Origin: CAZQQU01 sp964595625
Lineage (GTDB): Bacteria > Bacteroidota > Bacteroidia > Flavobacteriales > Flavobacteriaceae
DNA length: 29,747 nucleotides
Direction: 5' to 3'
Assembly (NCBI GenBank): GCA_964595625.1
Contig: CAZQQU010000017.1
Coordinates: forward strand, 1 to 29,747
How positions within the stretch are numbered: position 1 is the first letter of the stretch; each line of letters opens with the position of its first letter. The position numbers and the translations under genes are program-made. This document shows, piece by piece, positions 1 to 9,251 of this stretch. The notes beneath the pieces were generated by a model. The model was not told the DNA's origin. It saw nothing but the letters and a program-made list of their open reading frames with translations, and made no database searches.

Positions 1-20
1 TTAGATAGTGATTCTGACGG

Positions 21-310
21 GATCACCGAGGGATTCCGAAGGAAGACCGAAGGTACTCCCCGAAGAGAAATACGAATCTTCCAAGCGGAACTTGGTGAGG
101 ATCACCGGAGAAATTCCCCAAGGAAGTCCGAAGGTACTCCCAGCAGTGAAATACGGTTCTTCCAAGCGGAGCTTGGTAGGGATCAGCGAAGGAATTCCCC
201 AAGAAGTCCGGAGGTAATCCCCGAAGAGAAATACGAATCTTCCAAGCAGAACTTGGTAAGGATCACCGAGGGATTCCGAAGGAAGACCGAAGGTAATCCC
301 CGAAGTGAAA
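21..310. repeat. Tandem array of ~80-bp hairpin-bearing repeats
   Basis: Units begin with GATCA(C/G)CG at 21, 100, 181 and 261, giving periods of 79, 81 and 80 bases, with the fourth copy cut off near 310. Each full unit holds a hairpin, CCAAG-CGGAA-CTTGG in unit 1 (82-96), with loop or stem variants in units 2 and 3. A GGTGA-GGA-TCACC hairpin (95-107) spans the first unit junction. Units 1 and 4 share a GGGATTCCGAAGGAAGACCG core, while units 2 and 3 share an AATTCCCCAAG(G)AAGTCCG form, so the order is A-B-B-A. The periods are not all multiples of three, so the open frames here are not credible genes. This is the only stretch over 300 bases without a gene. Its function is unknown. Confidence 0.85.
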
Positions 311-354
311 AACAAATTTAGCCTGGTATTCAATCAGTTAAAAAAAGCGCTTAC

Positions 355-2808
355 CTACTGACAGTCTACGTCAATTACTAATTTGACACTTCGATAATCT
401 TTGATCGCTTTAAAAGCTTTTTCGGCTTTACGGATATTTTTCTTGGAAACCGTTAACGAATGCTGTTGGGGAATTTTTATTAAAATATGAGTCAGATACT
501 CATTGCGTATTCTTCCTACAGGCGGTTGTTCGGGACCCAATACATGAGACCCAAATACCTGCTTTAAGGTTTCGGCCAGCCACTGAGCTGCCTGGGTCAT
601 TTTGATTAATTTTCGGTCTTTGACCGTCAATTTTATCAATCGGTAAAAAGGAGGATAATGAAATTTTTGACGCTCCGAAAGTTGCTTTTGGTACATCCCT
701 TCATAATCATAGTGGGCTACTTGTTGTAAAACCGGATGCTCCGGATAATACGACTGAATCAGAACCTGCCCTTGTACATCGGTTCGCCCGGCCCTACCTG
801 CCACTTGCATTAGCAATTGAAAACACCGCTCATGCGCTCTAAAATCGGGAAAATTCAATAATTGATCGGCCTGAATAACTCCTACCACGGTAACTTTTCT
901 AAAATCCAATCCCTTGGCTACCATTTGAGTACCAATTAACACGTCGATTTCTCCTTCCTCAAAACGGGTAATGAGTTGAGAATAAGCATTTTTGGAGCGG
1001 GTGGTATCTTGGTCCATCCGACCGGACTGTATTTCCGGAAATAATTTTTTAACTTCCTCTTCAATTTGTTCCGTGCCCAATCCCACAGTATCTAATAAAT
1101 GACTCCCACACGCCATACAACTCTGTTGCATAGCCATATGATACCCACAATAATGGCACCGTAGCTGCTGATTGTATTGATGGTACGTCAGCGTAACATC
1201 ACAATGCGGACATGAGGGTGAATGTCCACAGGTACGGCAGGCAATGGTGGGCGAATAACCACGACGATTTTGAAACAAAATTGCTTGATTTCCCGCTAAA
1301 AATGCGGCCGATAATGCGGCCACCAATTCCTGAGAAAAATTCCCCTGCATCTTTTTTTTAAAATGACTTTCCTTCAGGTTCACAAATTGAATAACGGGTA
1401 ATTGTACCTGCCCATAGCGTTCGGTGAGTTGGGCGAATCCGTATTTACCTATTTGGGCATTGTAATACGTTTCGATAGCCGGGGTAGCCGAACCCAACAG
1501 TACTTGGGCACCAAATAATTTTGCTAAAACAATAGCTGCATCGCGCGCATGATATCGAGGTGCCGGACTAAATTGCTTATAAGAGGGTTCGTGTTCTTCA
1601 TCAACAATTATTAAACCCAACTTCTGAAACGGTAAAAAAACTGCGGAACGTGCACCAATGACCAATTGACCTTGGGGTTTGTTTTCCAACACTTGGTACC
1701 AAGTTTCGATGCGCTCTTGAATTGAAAAACGGGAGTGATAGACAGACATTTTATCACCAAATACAGTTGACAACCTGTCGATTAGCTGGGTAGTTAAAGC
1801 GATTTCGGGTAACATATACAGTACTTGTTTCCCTTCTTCCAAGGTCTTTTCTATCAGTTGGCTATATACCTCGGTTTTTCCACCCGAAGTTACGCCGTGT
1901 AAGAGGACTACGTCTTTTTGTAAGAACTCATTTTCAATCTGTTCCCGAGCTTGTTGCTGGTGACGACTGAGTTTCTTAGTCGTTGCTTCTACCACATTTT
2001 TAAACGAAATCCGGTCTTCGCGAATGGTATATTCTTCGAAAATTTCTTTTTCGATCAATGCCTTAATAACCGCGGAAGACAGTCCATATTGCTTTTGAAA
2101 ATCCCTCGTTTTAATCGATTTTGGAGTTTGCGATTGCATACTAAAAAATGCCATCACGGCTTCTTTTTGACGGGGTGATCGTTGAAGTGTTTCCAGTAAA
2201 TCTTTCAGGTTTTCACCGGAGCTATACCTCGCATGGATTCGTAAAAAAGGGGTGAGTTTGGGTTTATAAACCTCCCGGGCTTCTTCTTTGGAATATACAA
2301 GATTTTTGGCTACGAGACTGTGAATGAGCGGGAGCACACGGTATTTATCCAACATTTTTTGAATGTCCTCAATCCGTAAAAAGGCTTGTAGTTGCAGGGC
2401 TTCTACTACTAATAATTCTTCATCACTCAGCTGCGATTCTTCCCAAGAGGCCTCTGTATTTAGCATCACCAGTGTTTCGCTTTCGAGGAGAAACTGACGG
2501 GACAAAGCCGCACGCATCACTTCGCCTAAAGTACACATATAATAATCCGCTATCCACTTCCAAAACTGCAAATGTTGTTCATTCACAATGGGTTCTTCGT
2601 CCAAGATTTGCTCAATATCTTTGGCTTCATAAACCCCGGGCTTTTGTTGGTGAATACGATCGACTAAAGCGGTATATATTTTAGATTTACCAAAACTCAC
2701 CAAAACGCGCATTCCGGGTTGTAAAAACCGTGCTTCGTCACTATTGATACGATAGGTAAACACAGACTGAACAGGTATCGGAAGGATAACATCTACAAAA
2801 TACTCCAT
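355..2808 (-). CDS. priA: Primosomal protein N' (PriA), replication restart helicase
   Basis: PriA is a DEAH-type 3'-5' DNA helicase that recognises stalled forks and reloads the replisome. The 817-residue product has the usual architecture. An N-terminal DNA-binding domain comes first (about 1-110). Walker A is GVTSGGKTE at 305-313 and DEEH is at 403-406. Motif III, GSATP, follows near 438. A complete eight-cysteine double zinc module is inserted in the second helicase lobe (C524, C527, C533, C536, C551, C554, C564, C567). Motif VI is GRAGR at 671-675. It is the last gene of a minus-strand operon and starts 6 bases after the stop of the YihY-family gene. No classical terminator is visible between its stop and the repeat array downstream. 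Confidence 0.97.
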   Translation of the reverse strand: MEYFVDVILPIPVQSVFTYRINSDEARFLQPGMRVLVSFGKSKIYTALVDRIHQQKPGVYEAKDIEQILDEEPIVNEQHLQFWKWIADYYMCTLGEVMRAALSRQFLLESETLVMLNTEASWEESQLSDEELLVVEALQLQAFLRIEDIQKMLDKYRVLPLIHSLVAKNLVYSKEEAREVYKPKLTPFLRIHARYSSGENLKDLLETLQRSPRQKEAVMAFFSMQSQTPKSIKTRDFQKQYGLSSAVIKALIEKEIFEEYTIREDRISFKNVVEATTKKLSRHQQQAREQIENEFLQKDVVLLHGVTSGGKTEVYSQLIEKTLEEGKQVLYMLPEIALTTQLIDRLSTVFGDKMSVYHSRFSIQERIETWYQVLENKPQGQLVIGARSAVFLPFQKLGLIIVDEEHEPSYKQFSPAPRYHARDAAIVLAKLFGAQVLLGSATPAIETYYNAQIGKYGFAQLTERYGQVQLPVIQFVNLKESHFKKKMQGNFSQELVAALSAAFLAGNQAILFQNRRGYSPTIACRTCGHSPSCPHCDVTLTYHQYNQQLRCHYCGYHMAMQQSCMACGSHLLDTVGLGTEQIEEEVKKLFPEIQSGRMDQDTTRSKNAYSQLITRFEEGEIDVLIGTQMVAKGLDFRKVTVVGVIQADQLLNFPDFRAHERCFQLLMQVAGRAGRTDVQGQVLIQSYYPEHPVLQQVAHYDYEGMYQKQLSERQKFHYPPFYRLIKLTVKDRKLIKMTQAAQWLAETLKQVFGSHVLGPEQPPVGRIRNEYLTHILIKIPQQHSLTVSKKNIRKAEKAFKAIKDYRSVKLVIDVDCQ

Positions 2809-2814
2809 ACCAGA

Positions 2815-3741
2815 TTAGTTTGATCGATTGTTTTTGCGCAGGGTATTTATGGTTACATTTAATTCAAATCCTAAAAGCAGTAAATTGGAGTTAATCCAAA
2901 TGTAGGACATCATGATCAAAATGGCACCAATCGAGCCGTAAAGTTCGTTGTAATTGGAAAAATTATTGATATACAAACCAAATAAAAAGGTAGTAATAAT
3001 ATACAGCCCCGTTGTAATGGTTGCTCCTAACGAGAAAAAAGAGTAGGATTTACTTTCTTTGGTTCCAAAATAATACAACAACGCAATACTCACATAAATC
3101 ACCAGAGCAAATAGGAAGTACCTCAAGATCACAATCAAATTAATAGACTGCAAACTTTCAGCATTTTCATGCAAAATAATTATAAAGTATTGACCGATTA
3201 AAAATGCGATAACTACAAAAAACAAAATAAACACCAAAAACACCGAGATTAATACCGACATCAAATACTGCCGGATAAATCCCCGTCGCTGAGTGAGATA
3301 GTACGAATTATTAAAACTGCTAAAAATAGCGTTGACTCCATTGGACATCAAAAAAATCGCTAAAATAAGCGTAAACGATAAGAGATTTCCACGCGGATTA
3401 TTGGTAATATCGATGATGATGGGAACAAAGACATCGGCGGTTTGAGGCGGAAGAAATTCGTTGATAAAAAGTAGAAATTCGGTTTGAAAATTACGAATTT
3501 TTATAAAAGGTAATAAATTGAGTACAAACAAAATAAAAGGAAAAATAGCCATAAAAAAACTAAAGGCTATAGCGCTTGCGCGAAAGCTAAACGCACCTCT
3601 CCCCAAGCCAATGATGTAGGTTTTAAGTAATTCGTACAAAGAGAGTCCATTTAAACCGGGAAGCTTGATACGTTGAGAAATTCGAATCAACGCCCCCAGT
3701 ACCGGTATTTTTTGTAAGGATTCTTCTTGGGTTTCACTCAT
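2815..3741 (-). CDS. YihY/BrkB family inner-membrane protein
   Basis: A 308-residue polytopic membrane protein of the YihY/virulence factor BrkB family (UPF0761), formerly mis-called ribonuclease BN. Six membrane segments are visible at about 57-82, 119-141, 158-190, 202-226, 235-258 and 267-296, after a basic amphipathic N-terminus. Family features seen include RASAIAFSFFMAIFPF near 54-69 and a C-terminal SYIWINSNLLLLGFELN-type segment. The biochemical function of the family is unsettled. The start lies 5 bases after the nadC stop and the stop lies 6 bases before priA, so the three genes are probably one transcript. Confidence 0.92.
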   Translation of the reverse strand: MSETQEESLQKIPVLGALIRISQRIKLPGLNGLSLYELLKTYIIGLGRGAFSFRASAIAFSFFMAIFPFILFVLNLLPFIKIRNFQTEFLLFINEFLPPQTADVFVPIIIDITNNPRGNLLSFTLILAIFLMSNGVNAIFSSFNNSYYLTQRRGFIRQYLMSVLISVFLVFILFFVVIAFLIGQYFIIILHENAESLQSINLIVILRYFLFALVIYVSIALLYYFGTKESKSYSFFSLGATITTGLYIITTFLFGLYINNFSNYNELYGSIGAILIMMSYIWINSNLLLLGFELNVTINTLRKNNRSN

Positions 3742-3746
3742 ACAAC

Positions 3747-4613
3747 CTAGGTATTATGTACGGCTTTTAAACTTAAATCCATATTATTAACAGAATGGGT
3801 AATGGCACCCGACGAGATATAATCTACCCCACATTCGGCATAGGCTCGTAAGTTGTCTAAAGTAATTCCTCCAGAGGATTCTGTCAGGCACTTACCGCCA
3901 ATCATAGTTACCGCTTTGCGGGTATCTTCAAAATTGAAATTATCCAACAAGATGCGATACACCCCTTCGGTTTTTAAAATTTCGGCTACTTCCTCCAAAT
4001 TGCGAGCTTCGACGATAATTTTTAAATCCAATTTGTGATCGTTTAAATACTTTTTAGTTTCTTCTACAGCCTTGGTGATACTTCCTACAAAATCAATATG
4101 ATTGTCTTTGAGCATAATCATATCATACAATCCAAAACGATGATTTTCACCACCACCAATATTAACCGCCCATTTTTCTAATAAGCGAATACCTGGTGTG
4201 GTCTTCCGGGTATCTAAAATTTTGGTATTGGTACCAACCAGTTCTTTAACATACAACGAGGTTTTGGTAGCAATGGCACTCATACGTTGCATGGCATTCA
4301 ACACCAAGCGCTCGGCTTTTAAAATCGATTGAGAATGACCCGATACATAAAAAACTATATCTCCGTATTTCACCGGATCGCCGTCCTTTTTAACCACATC
4401 AAATTCTAAAGTAGAATCTACAAATTCAAATACGTGTCGGGCAAACTCTACCCCGGCTATAATTCCTTGATCTTTGACTAATAATTTGGCCTCGCCTAAA
4501 GCATCATAAGGCACACAGGCTAAGGAACTATGATCACCATCACCTACATCTTCACGTATCGCATTGGCGATTATCAAACTGATTTCTTTGTTGAAGGATT
4601 TGTGAGCTAACAT
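3747..4613 (-). CDS. nadC: Nicotinate-nucleotide pyrophosphorylase (carboxylating)
   Basis: Quinolinate phosphoribosyltransferase makes nicotinate mononucleotide from quinolinate and PRPP in de novo NAD synthesis. At 288 residues it has normal length and all the landmarks: DTRKTTPGIR at 134-143, GGGENHR at 153-159, LKDNH at 168-172, EARNLEE at 202-208, LLDNF at 222-226, ESSGGI at 245-250 and SSGAITHS at 267-274. It is the first gene of the nadC - yihY - priA operon and is divergent from rlmH across a 160-base AT-rich spacer. A TATCTTTA sequence on the minus strand (4664-4671) is a possible -7 box, but no -33 TTG is seen at the right distance. Confidence 0.96.
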   Translation of the reverse strand: MLAHKSFNKEISLIIANAIREDVGDGDHSSLACVPYDALGEAKLLVKDQGIIAGVEFARHVFEFVDSTLEFDVVKKDGDPVKYGDIVFYVSGHSQSILKAERLVLNAMQRMSAIATKTSLYVKELVGTNTKILDTRKTTPGIRLLEKWAVNIGGGENHRFGLYDMIMLKDNHIDFVGSITKAVEETKKYLNDHKLDLKIIVEARNLEEVAEILKTEGVYRILLDNFNFEDTRKAVTMIGGKCLTESSGGITLDNLRAYAECGVDYISSGAITHSVNNMDLSLKAVHNT

Positions 4614-4728
4614 CAGAACAAATTTTTAGGGGTGCAAATCAAATTAAATATAAAACGATTTGGTAAAGATACACTATATAAAATAAGAAAAATAGTAGTT
4701 GTATTATAAAAAACTAACCAACAATAGC

Positions 4729-4736
4729 TAATTTTG
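4729..4736 (+). promoter_or_regulatory. Putative -7 box for rlmH
   Basis: TAATTTTG matches the Bacteroidota -7 consensus TAnnTTTG and lies 37 bases before the rlmH start. No TTG is found at the ideal distance upstream (the nearest leaves a 27-base spacer), so only half of the promoter is supported. Confidence 0.4.
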
Positions 4737-4773
4737 ATATTTAAAACTGCTATTTAAACGTGCACCTCTTTCG

Positions 4774-5247
4774 ATGAAAATAAAATTAATTGCTGTAGGA
4801 AAAACAGACAACCCGTATTTAGAACAATGTATTACCCCTTATATCAAGCGACTTGCCCATTATACTTCCTTCGAGTGGATTGGTTTACCCGATATAAAAA
4901 ATAGTAAGTCCTTATCCCGCGAACAACAAAAACAAAAGGAAGGAGAGTTGCTCCAAAAATACCTGGGAGCCAACGACTACTTGATTCTGCTAGACGAAAA
5001 AGGATCTACGTATAGCTCCGAAGGTTTTGCTGAATTTATTCAAAAAAAACAAATCCAAGGTATTAAAAATCTGTGTTTTGTAATCGGAGGACCCTATGGA
5101 TTTAGCGATGAAATGTACCAATTATCCAATGGCTTATTGTCTTTGTCATCCATGACTTTTTCTCATCAAATGGTGCGTTTATTTTTTGTAGAACAATTGT
5201 ATCGGGCTTTTACCATTCTCAAAAACGAACCCTACCACCACCGCTAA
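4774..5247 (+). CDS. rlmH: 23S rRNA pseudouridine(1915) N3-methyltransferase RlmH
   Basis: A SPOUT-class methyltransferase that uses SAM to methylate pseudouridine 1915 in helix 69 of 23S rRNA. The 157-residue product is full length. The trefoil-knot SAM site is visible as FVIGGPYGF (102-110). The conserved C-terminus has LSLSSMTFSHQMVR (122-135), EQLYRA (140-145) and the terminal PYHHR that reaches the partner active site of the dimer. It is convergent with holA, with only 9 bases between the stops. Confidence 0.97.
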   Translation: MKIKLIAVGKTDNPYLEQCITPYIKRLAHYTSFEWIGLPDIKNSKSLSREQQKQKEGELLQKYLGANDYLILLDEKGSTYSSEGFAEFIQKKQIQGIKNLCFVIGGPYGFSDEMYQLSNGLLSLSSMTFSHQMVRLFFVEQLYRAFTILKNEPYHHR

Positions 5248-5256
5248 AACAGGCGG

Positions 5257-6255
5257 TTATTCCAGAATTTCATACATCAATTCTTTGAGTAATTCCCCTT
5301 GCGGAATTTGTGTAGCCCCCAAGCCTTTGCTTTTGAGATCAATCTCCCGAAGTTTATCAATAATAGCCGTTAATTTTTTGGGGGGATAGTGCCTAGCAGC
5401 AGTTTGGTATTGCTTCATAAAATAGGGGCTGACGCCTAGTTGGGAGGGCGCTTTGGACTTATCCGGCATGGCATGGTATTTCAATACCTTTTGAAAAAAA
5501 CTAAACAACAAAGCCGTGGTCATCACAATTGGATTGTCTTTAGGATTGTTTGCAAAATAATTAATAATGCGAAATACCTTCTTCACTTCTTTGGCCGCCA
5601 AGGCATCTTGCAATTCAAAATTATTGTAATCCTTACTGATGCCAATATTTTTTTCGATAATATCGGGGGTAATAGACTCACTGGGAGGGACTATTTGCAT
5701 TAATTTTTCGAGTTCTTTGTAGATTCTACTCAAATCATTTCCTAAAAATTCGACCAACATCAACGAAGCTTTGGGCTCGATTTTATAGTTGTGGTCCCGC
5801 AAAATAGTTTCTATCCAAGACGCAATTTGATTTTCGTACAAGGTTTTGGTTTCTAACACCTCCCCCACCGACTTTATGGATTTATAGAGTTTTTTTCGTT
5901 TGTCGAAGGACTTATATTTATAACAAAGTACCAATACGGTGGTTGGGGTGGGTTGTGCTACATACGGCTCTAAGTGATCAATTTCACGAGCCAATTCTTG
6001 GGCTTCTTTTACGATAATGACCTGTCTTTCGGCCATCATCGGGTAGCGTTTGGCATGATTGATAATGTCCTCGGCTGTGACATCTCGTCCGTAAAGTATT
6101 AACTGGTTAAACGATTTTTCTTCCTCGGCCAAAACATTTTTTTCGATAAAAGAAGAAACATAATCTATATAAAACGGTTCTTCGCCCGTTAATAAATAGA
6201 GGGGTTTTATATGCTTGTTCTGGATGTCATGCAGAATACGCTGTACTTCTTTCAT
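5257..6255 (-). CDS. holA: DNA polymerase III subunit delta
   Basis: The delta subunit is the clamp-opening wrench of the clamp loader. The N-terminus (YLLTGEEPFYID) and the segment RQVIIVKEAQEL fit the HolA ATPase-like fold. A second domain carries FLGNDLSRIYKELEKL, followed by the collar domain at the C-terminus. I place the start at the ATG at 6255 (332 residues). The longer frame to 6303 would add MENSVVAYHKNANFFL, which is not HolA-like and would overlap the divergent gene at 6282. The two divergent genes then share a 26-base spacer. Confidence 0.93.
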   Translation of the reverse strand: MKEVQRILHDIQNKHIKPLYLLTGEEPFYIDYVSSFIEKNVLAEEEKSFNQLILYGRDVTAEDIINHAKRYPMMAERQVIIVKEAQELAREIDHLEPYVAQPTPTTVLVLCYKYKSFDKRKKLYKSIKSVGEVLETKTLYENQIASWIETILRDHNYKIEPKASLMLVEFLGNDLSRIYKELEKLMQIVPPSESITPDIIEKNIGISKDYNNFELQDALAAKEVKKVFRIINYFANNPKDNPIVMTTALLFSFFQKVLKYHAMPDKSKAPSQLGVSPYFMKQYQTAARHYPPKKLTAIIDKLREIDLKSKGLGATQIPQGELLKELMYEILE

Positions 6256-6281
6256 TAAAAAAAAATTAGCATTTTTGTGGT

Positions 6282-6731
6282 ATGCAACCACTGAATTTTC
6301 CAAACTATTCGTTTCGCTTCAAAAGTACAGAAAATAAAACACTCATTTTTGATTCGCTTCGTAAAAAATTTGTGCCTTTAACCCGTGAAGAATGGGTTCG
6401 TCAACATACTGTACAATTTTTGTTACAACAAAAAAAATATCCCAAAAACTATATAAATGTAGAAAAAAGCTTTCAAATAGGCGGCCTGACCAAGCGATAT
6501 GATTTGGTGGTTTACAAACCCGACCTGTCGATTTGGCTTTTAGTAGAATGCAAAGCACCGGAAGTAAACATCACCCAAACCGTTTTCGACCAAACAGCAC
6601 GCTACAACCTACACCTTCAAGCCGAATTTTTAATGCTTACCAACGGGTTAAACCATTATTATTGTCAAATAGATTATCACCAACAACAGTATCACTTTCT
6701 ACCTGAGCTGCCCGATTTCCCCCTTCCGTAA
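6282..6731 (+). CDS. Orphan HsdR N-terminal-like nuclease domain protein
   Basis: This 149-residue protein consists only of a domain like the N-terminus of type I restriction R subunits (HSDR_N family, PD-(D/E)xK fold). The catalytic pattern looks intact: D74 in RYDLVVY, E89-C-K91 in LVECKAP, and the motif IV QxxxY as QTARY (104-108). No helicase part, HsdM or HsdS is in the window, so it is not a restriction enzyme in the usual sense. From general knowledge, small proteins of this kind recur beside holA in Flavobacteriia, which points to a housekeeping role that I cannot name. CATTTTTG at 6270-6277 is one base off the -7 consensus and only 4 bases before the ATG, so the mRNA may be leaderless. 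Confidence 0.85.
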   Translation: MQPLNFPNYSFRFKSTENKTLIFDSLRKKFVPLTREEWVRQHTVQFLLQQKKYPKNYINVEKSFQIGGLTKRYDLVVYKPDLSIWLLVECKAPEVNITQTVFDQTARYNLHLQAEFLMLTNGLNHYYCQIDYHQQQYHFLPELPDFPLP

Positions 6732-6811
6732 CGACCTAGTCCAACGCCTGTGTTTTGGAGTTTAGCGGTTCTTATTTTCTATTTTAAAAATAAACCCAGT
6801 ACAGCTAAAGT

Positions 6812-6847
6812 TTTGACTTCAAATACCGATAAGTTTTTATATTTTTG
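6812..6847 (+). promoter_or_regulatory. Putative promoter of ftsK operon
   Basis: TTTG at 6812-6815 and TATTTTTG at 6840-6847 fit the Bacteroidota -33/-7 pattern with a 24-base spacer, slightly longer than usual. The -7 box ends 23 bases before the ftsK ATG. Confidence 0.5.
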
Positions 6848-6870
6848 CAACAAGACCACCTTTTTCATTT

Positions 6871-9240
6871 ATGGCTACTAAAAAAGCTAACAATAAAACC
6901 CAATCCAAAAACACAAAACCCCTGATTACGAAACAACATCAGCTGATTTTCGGGTTGTTTTTATTTATTACCGGTATCGCATTGACCATTGCTTTTTTCT
7001 CCTATTTGTTATACTGGCAGGTGGATCAAAGTACATTGGGAGAATTGGCCAATCGGGATGTAGAAAGTAAAAATCTACTGAGTAAACTCGGCAACTGGCT
7101 CAGTCACCTTTTTGTGTACCAAGGATTTGGAATCGGTAGTTTTATCATCAGTATTTTACTGGGTATGACGGGGTTAACCTTGATCTTTAACACGTCTCGC
7201 AAAATCTTAGTCAACCGTTGGTTCTGGGGTCTTTTAGGGATGATTTGGTTGGCAGTTACTTTAGGCTTTCTCAGTAACAAGATATACGGTGGCACAGTTG
7301 GTTACGAGATCAATGAATTACTGCAAGACTACTTGGGCAAACTCGGCGTGATTCTGTTGTTAAGTTTTTTACTTTTGGCTTATTTGATTTTCCGATTTAA
7401 ACTTACTCCGGAAGGAATTTCGACTTTTATACACCAACGAAAAGAACGGCTGAAGCGGGATTTTAAAAAGGATCTAGAAGACGAAATCAACGAAGTACCT
7501 ACCGATCAAATTACTACCGAAGAGAGTGACATTCCGGTAACTCTACATACCGAGGAACCTGAAATAGAAAGTATTACTCTTCCGGTTACAAACACGTCTA
7601 CCAACGAGAAAAAAGCTACCATCACCATCAGCAATCCCGATACGGAAGACCTGGATCTTACGGTAGAAACATTTGAAGAAGAGGAAGAAGTAGATACGCT
7701 GAGTGCGAAATTGGTAAAGGACTTTGGCGAGTTTGATCCCAAACTCGAACTGAGTAATTTTAAATTTCCTACTCTCGAACTACTGAAAGACTACAATACC
7801 GGCGGTGGTATAACCATCGACCAAGAGGAATTGGAAGAAAACAAAAACACCATTGTAGAAACCCTTCGCAATTACAAGATTGAAATCAGTCAAATCAAAG
7901 CCACTGTCGGCCCAACGGTTACACTCTATGAAATTATTCCTGAAGCCGGTATTCGAATTTCCAAAATTAAAAACCTAGAAGACGATATAGCACTATCGTT
8001 ATCTGCCTTAGGAATCCGGATTATTGCACCTATACCCGGTAAAGGAACCATCGGGATTGAAGTACCAAATAAAAATCCGAAAATAGTTTCGATGCGCTCG
8101 GTGATTGCCTCTCCTAAATTTCAAAATGCCGAAATGAATCTACCCGTAGCGCTAGGTAAAACCATCTCCAATGAAACTTTTGTTTTTGACTTGACTAAAC
8201 TGCCTCACTTGTTGATGGCCGGAGCCACCGGACAAGGAAAATCGGTGGGGCTCAACGCTATATTAGCTTCACTACTTTATAAGAAACACCCCGCTGAAGT
8301 GAAATTCGTATTGGTGGATCCTAAAAAAGTGGAATTGACCTTGTTTAACAAAATCGAACGTCACTACTTAGCCAAATTACCGGATAGTGAAGAAGCCATC
8401 ATTACGGATAATACCAAAGTCATAAATACACTCAATTCGTTGTGTATCGAAATGGATCAACGCTATTCGCTATTACAAGATGCGATGGTTCGAACAATTA
8501 GCGAATACAATGTCAAATTTAAAACTCGAAAATTAAATCCCAATAACGGGCACCGCTTTTTACCCTACATTGTATTGGTGGTGGACGAGTTTGCCGATTT
8601 AATCATGACCGCCGGTAAAGAAGTAGAAACTCCCATTGCACGCTTAGCACAATTGGCTCGAGCCGTTGGAATCCACTTGATTATCGCTACCCAACGTCCA
8701 TCAGTCAACGTAATAACCGGTCTTATCAAAGCTAATTTCCCGGCTCGTATTGCTTTTAGAGTAACTTCTAAAATCGACTCCCGAACCATTCTAGACAATG
8801 CCGGTGCGGACCAACTAATTGGCCGCGGGGATTTACTCTATGCCGACGGAAATGAAATGATACGGGTACAGTGTGCCTTTATTGACACACCTGAAGTAGA
8901 AGCAATTACCAACTATATTGGTTCCCAAAAAGGCTATCCCCAAGCGCACTTACTCCCCGAATATGTGGGTGAAGAGGGTGGCACAAATCTTGATAATAAC
9001 ATCGACGAACGCGATGCCATGTTCCGAGAAGCCGCTGAAGTAATTGTTATCGCTCAGCAAGGATCGGCTTCGTTATTACAGCGAAAATTAAAACTTGGGT
9101 ATAACCGAGCCGGTCGTATTATCGACCAATTGGAAGCTGCAGGTATCATCGGTCCGTTTGAAGGTAGTAAAGCACGACAAGTATTGATTCCTACGCTAGA
9201 TGCCTTGCAAAGACATTTGGATGAAGAACAAAATTTATAA
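6871..9240 (+). CDS. ftsK: DNA translocase FtsK
   Basis: FtsK pumps chromosomal DNA at the septum and activates XerCD dimer resolution. The 789-residue product has four N-terminal membrane segments (about 25-48, 85-108, 117-135, 156-174). A short acidic, Thr/Glu-rich linker follows (about 190-290), much shorter than the E. coli linker. The RecA-like motor has Walker A GATGQGKS at 451-458 and Walker B VVDEFADL around 570-577. The C-terminal winged-helix gamma domain (about 713-778, with ASLLQRKLKLGYNRA) reads KOPS-type sequences. It leads an operon with the lolA-like gene 11 bases downstream. Confidence 0.96.
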   Translation: MATKKANNKTQSKNTKPLITKQHQLIFGLFLFITGIALTIAFFSYLLYWQVDQSTLGELANRDVESKNLLSKLGNWLSHLFVYQGFGIGSFIISILLGMTGLTLIFNTSRKILVNRWFWGLLGMIWLAVTLGFLSNKIYGGTVGYEINELLQDYLGKLGVILLLSFLLLAYLIFRFKLTPEGISTFIHQRKERLKRDFKKDLEDEINEVPTDQITTEESDIPVTLHTEEPEIESITLPVTNTSTNEKKATITISNPDTEDLDLTVETFEEEEEVDTLSAKLVKDFGEFDPKLELSNFKFPTLELLKDYNTGGGITIDQEELEENKNTIVETLRNYKIEISQIKATVGPTVTLYEIIPEAGIRISKIKNLEDDIALSLSALGIRIIAPIPGKGTIGIEVPNKNPKIVSMRSVIASPKFQNAEMNLPVALGKTISNETFVFDLTKLPHLLMAGATGQGKSVGLNAILASLLYKKHPAEVKFVLVDPKKVELTLFNKIERHYLAKLPDSEEAIITDNTKVINTLNSLCIEMDQRYSLLQDAMVRTISEYNVKFKTRKLNPNNGHRFLPYIVLVVDEFADLIMTAGKEVETPIARLAQLARAVGIHLIIATQRPSVNVITGLIKANFPARIAFRVTSKIDSRTILDNAGADQLIGRGDLLYADGNEMIRVQCAFIDTPEVEAITNYIGSQKGYPQAHLLPEYVGEEGGTNLDNNIDERDAMFREAAEVIVIAQQGSASLLQRKLKLGYNRAGRIIDQLEAAGIIGPFEGSKARQVLIPTLDALQRHLDEEQNL

Positions 9241-9251
9241 TTTTTAATCCC

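Noticed and set aside
21..310. CRISPR array
   Set aside because: The similarity runs through the whole unit with no unique spacers, and units of about 80 bases with internal hairpins are not CRISPR-like.
1..333. Open frames over the repeat array on both strands (110 residues minus, 69 residues plus)
   Set aside because: Unit lengths of 79, 81 and 80 shift the frame between repeats, so the same DNA unit is read in different frames. The frames are a by-product of the array.
5240..5257. Hairpin ACCGC-TAAAACAG-GCGGT between rlmH and holA as a bidirectional terminator
   Set aside because: The stem is only 5 bp, it overlaps the rlmH coding end, and no T-tract follows on either strand.
6256..6303. 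16-residue N-terminal extension of HolA
   Set aside because: The extra residues are not family-like and would overlap the start of the divergent nuclease-like gene. The ATG at 6255 gives the normal N-terminus.
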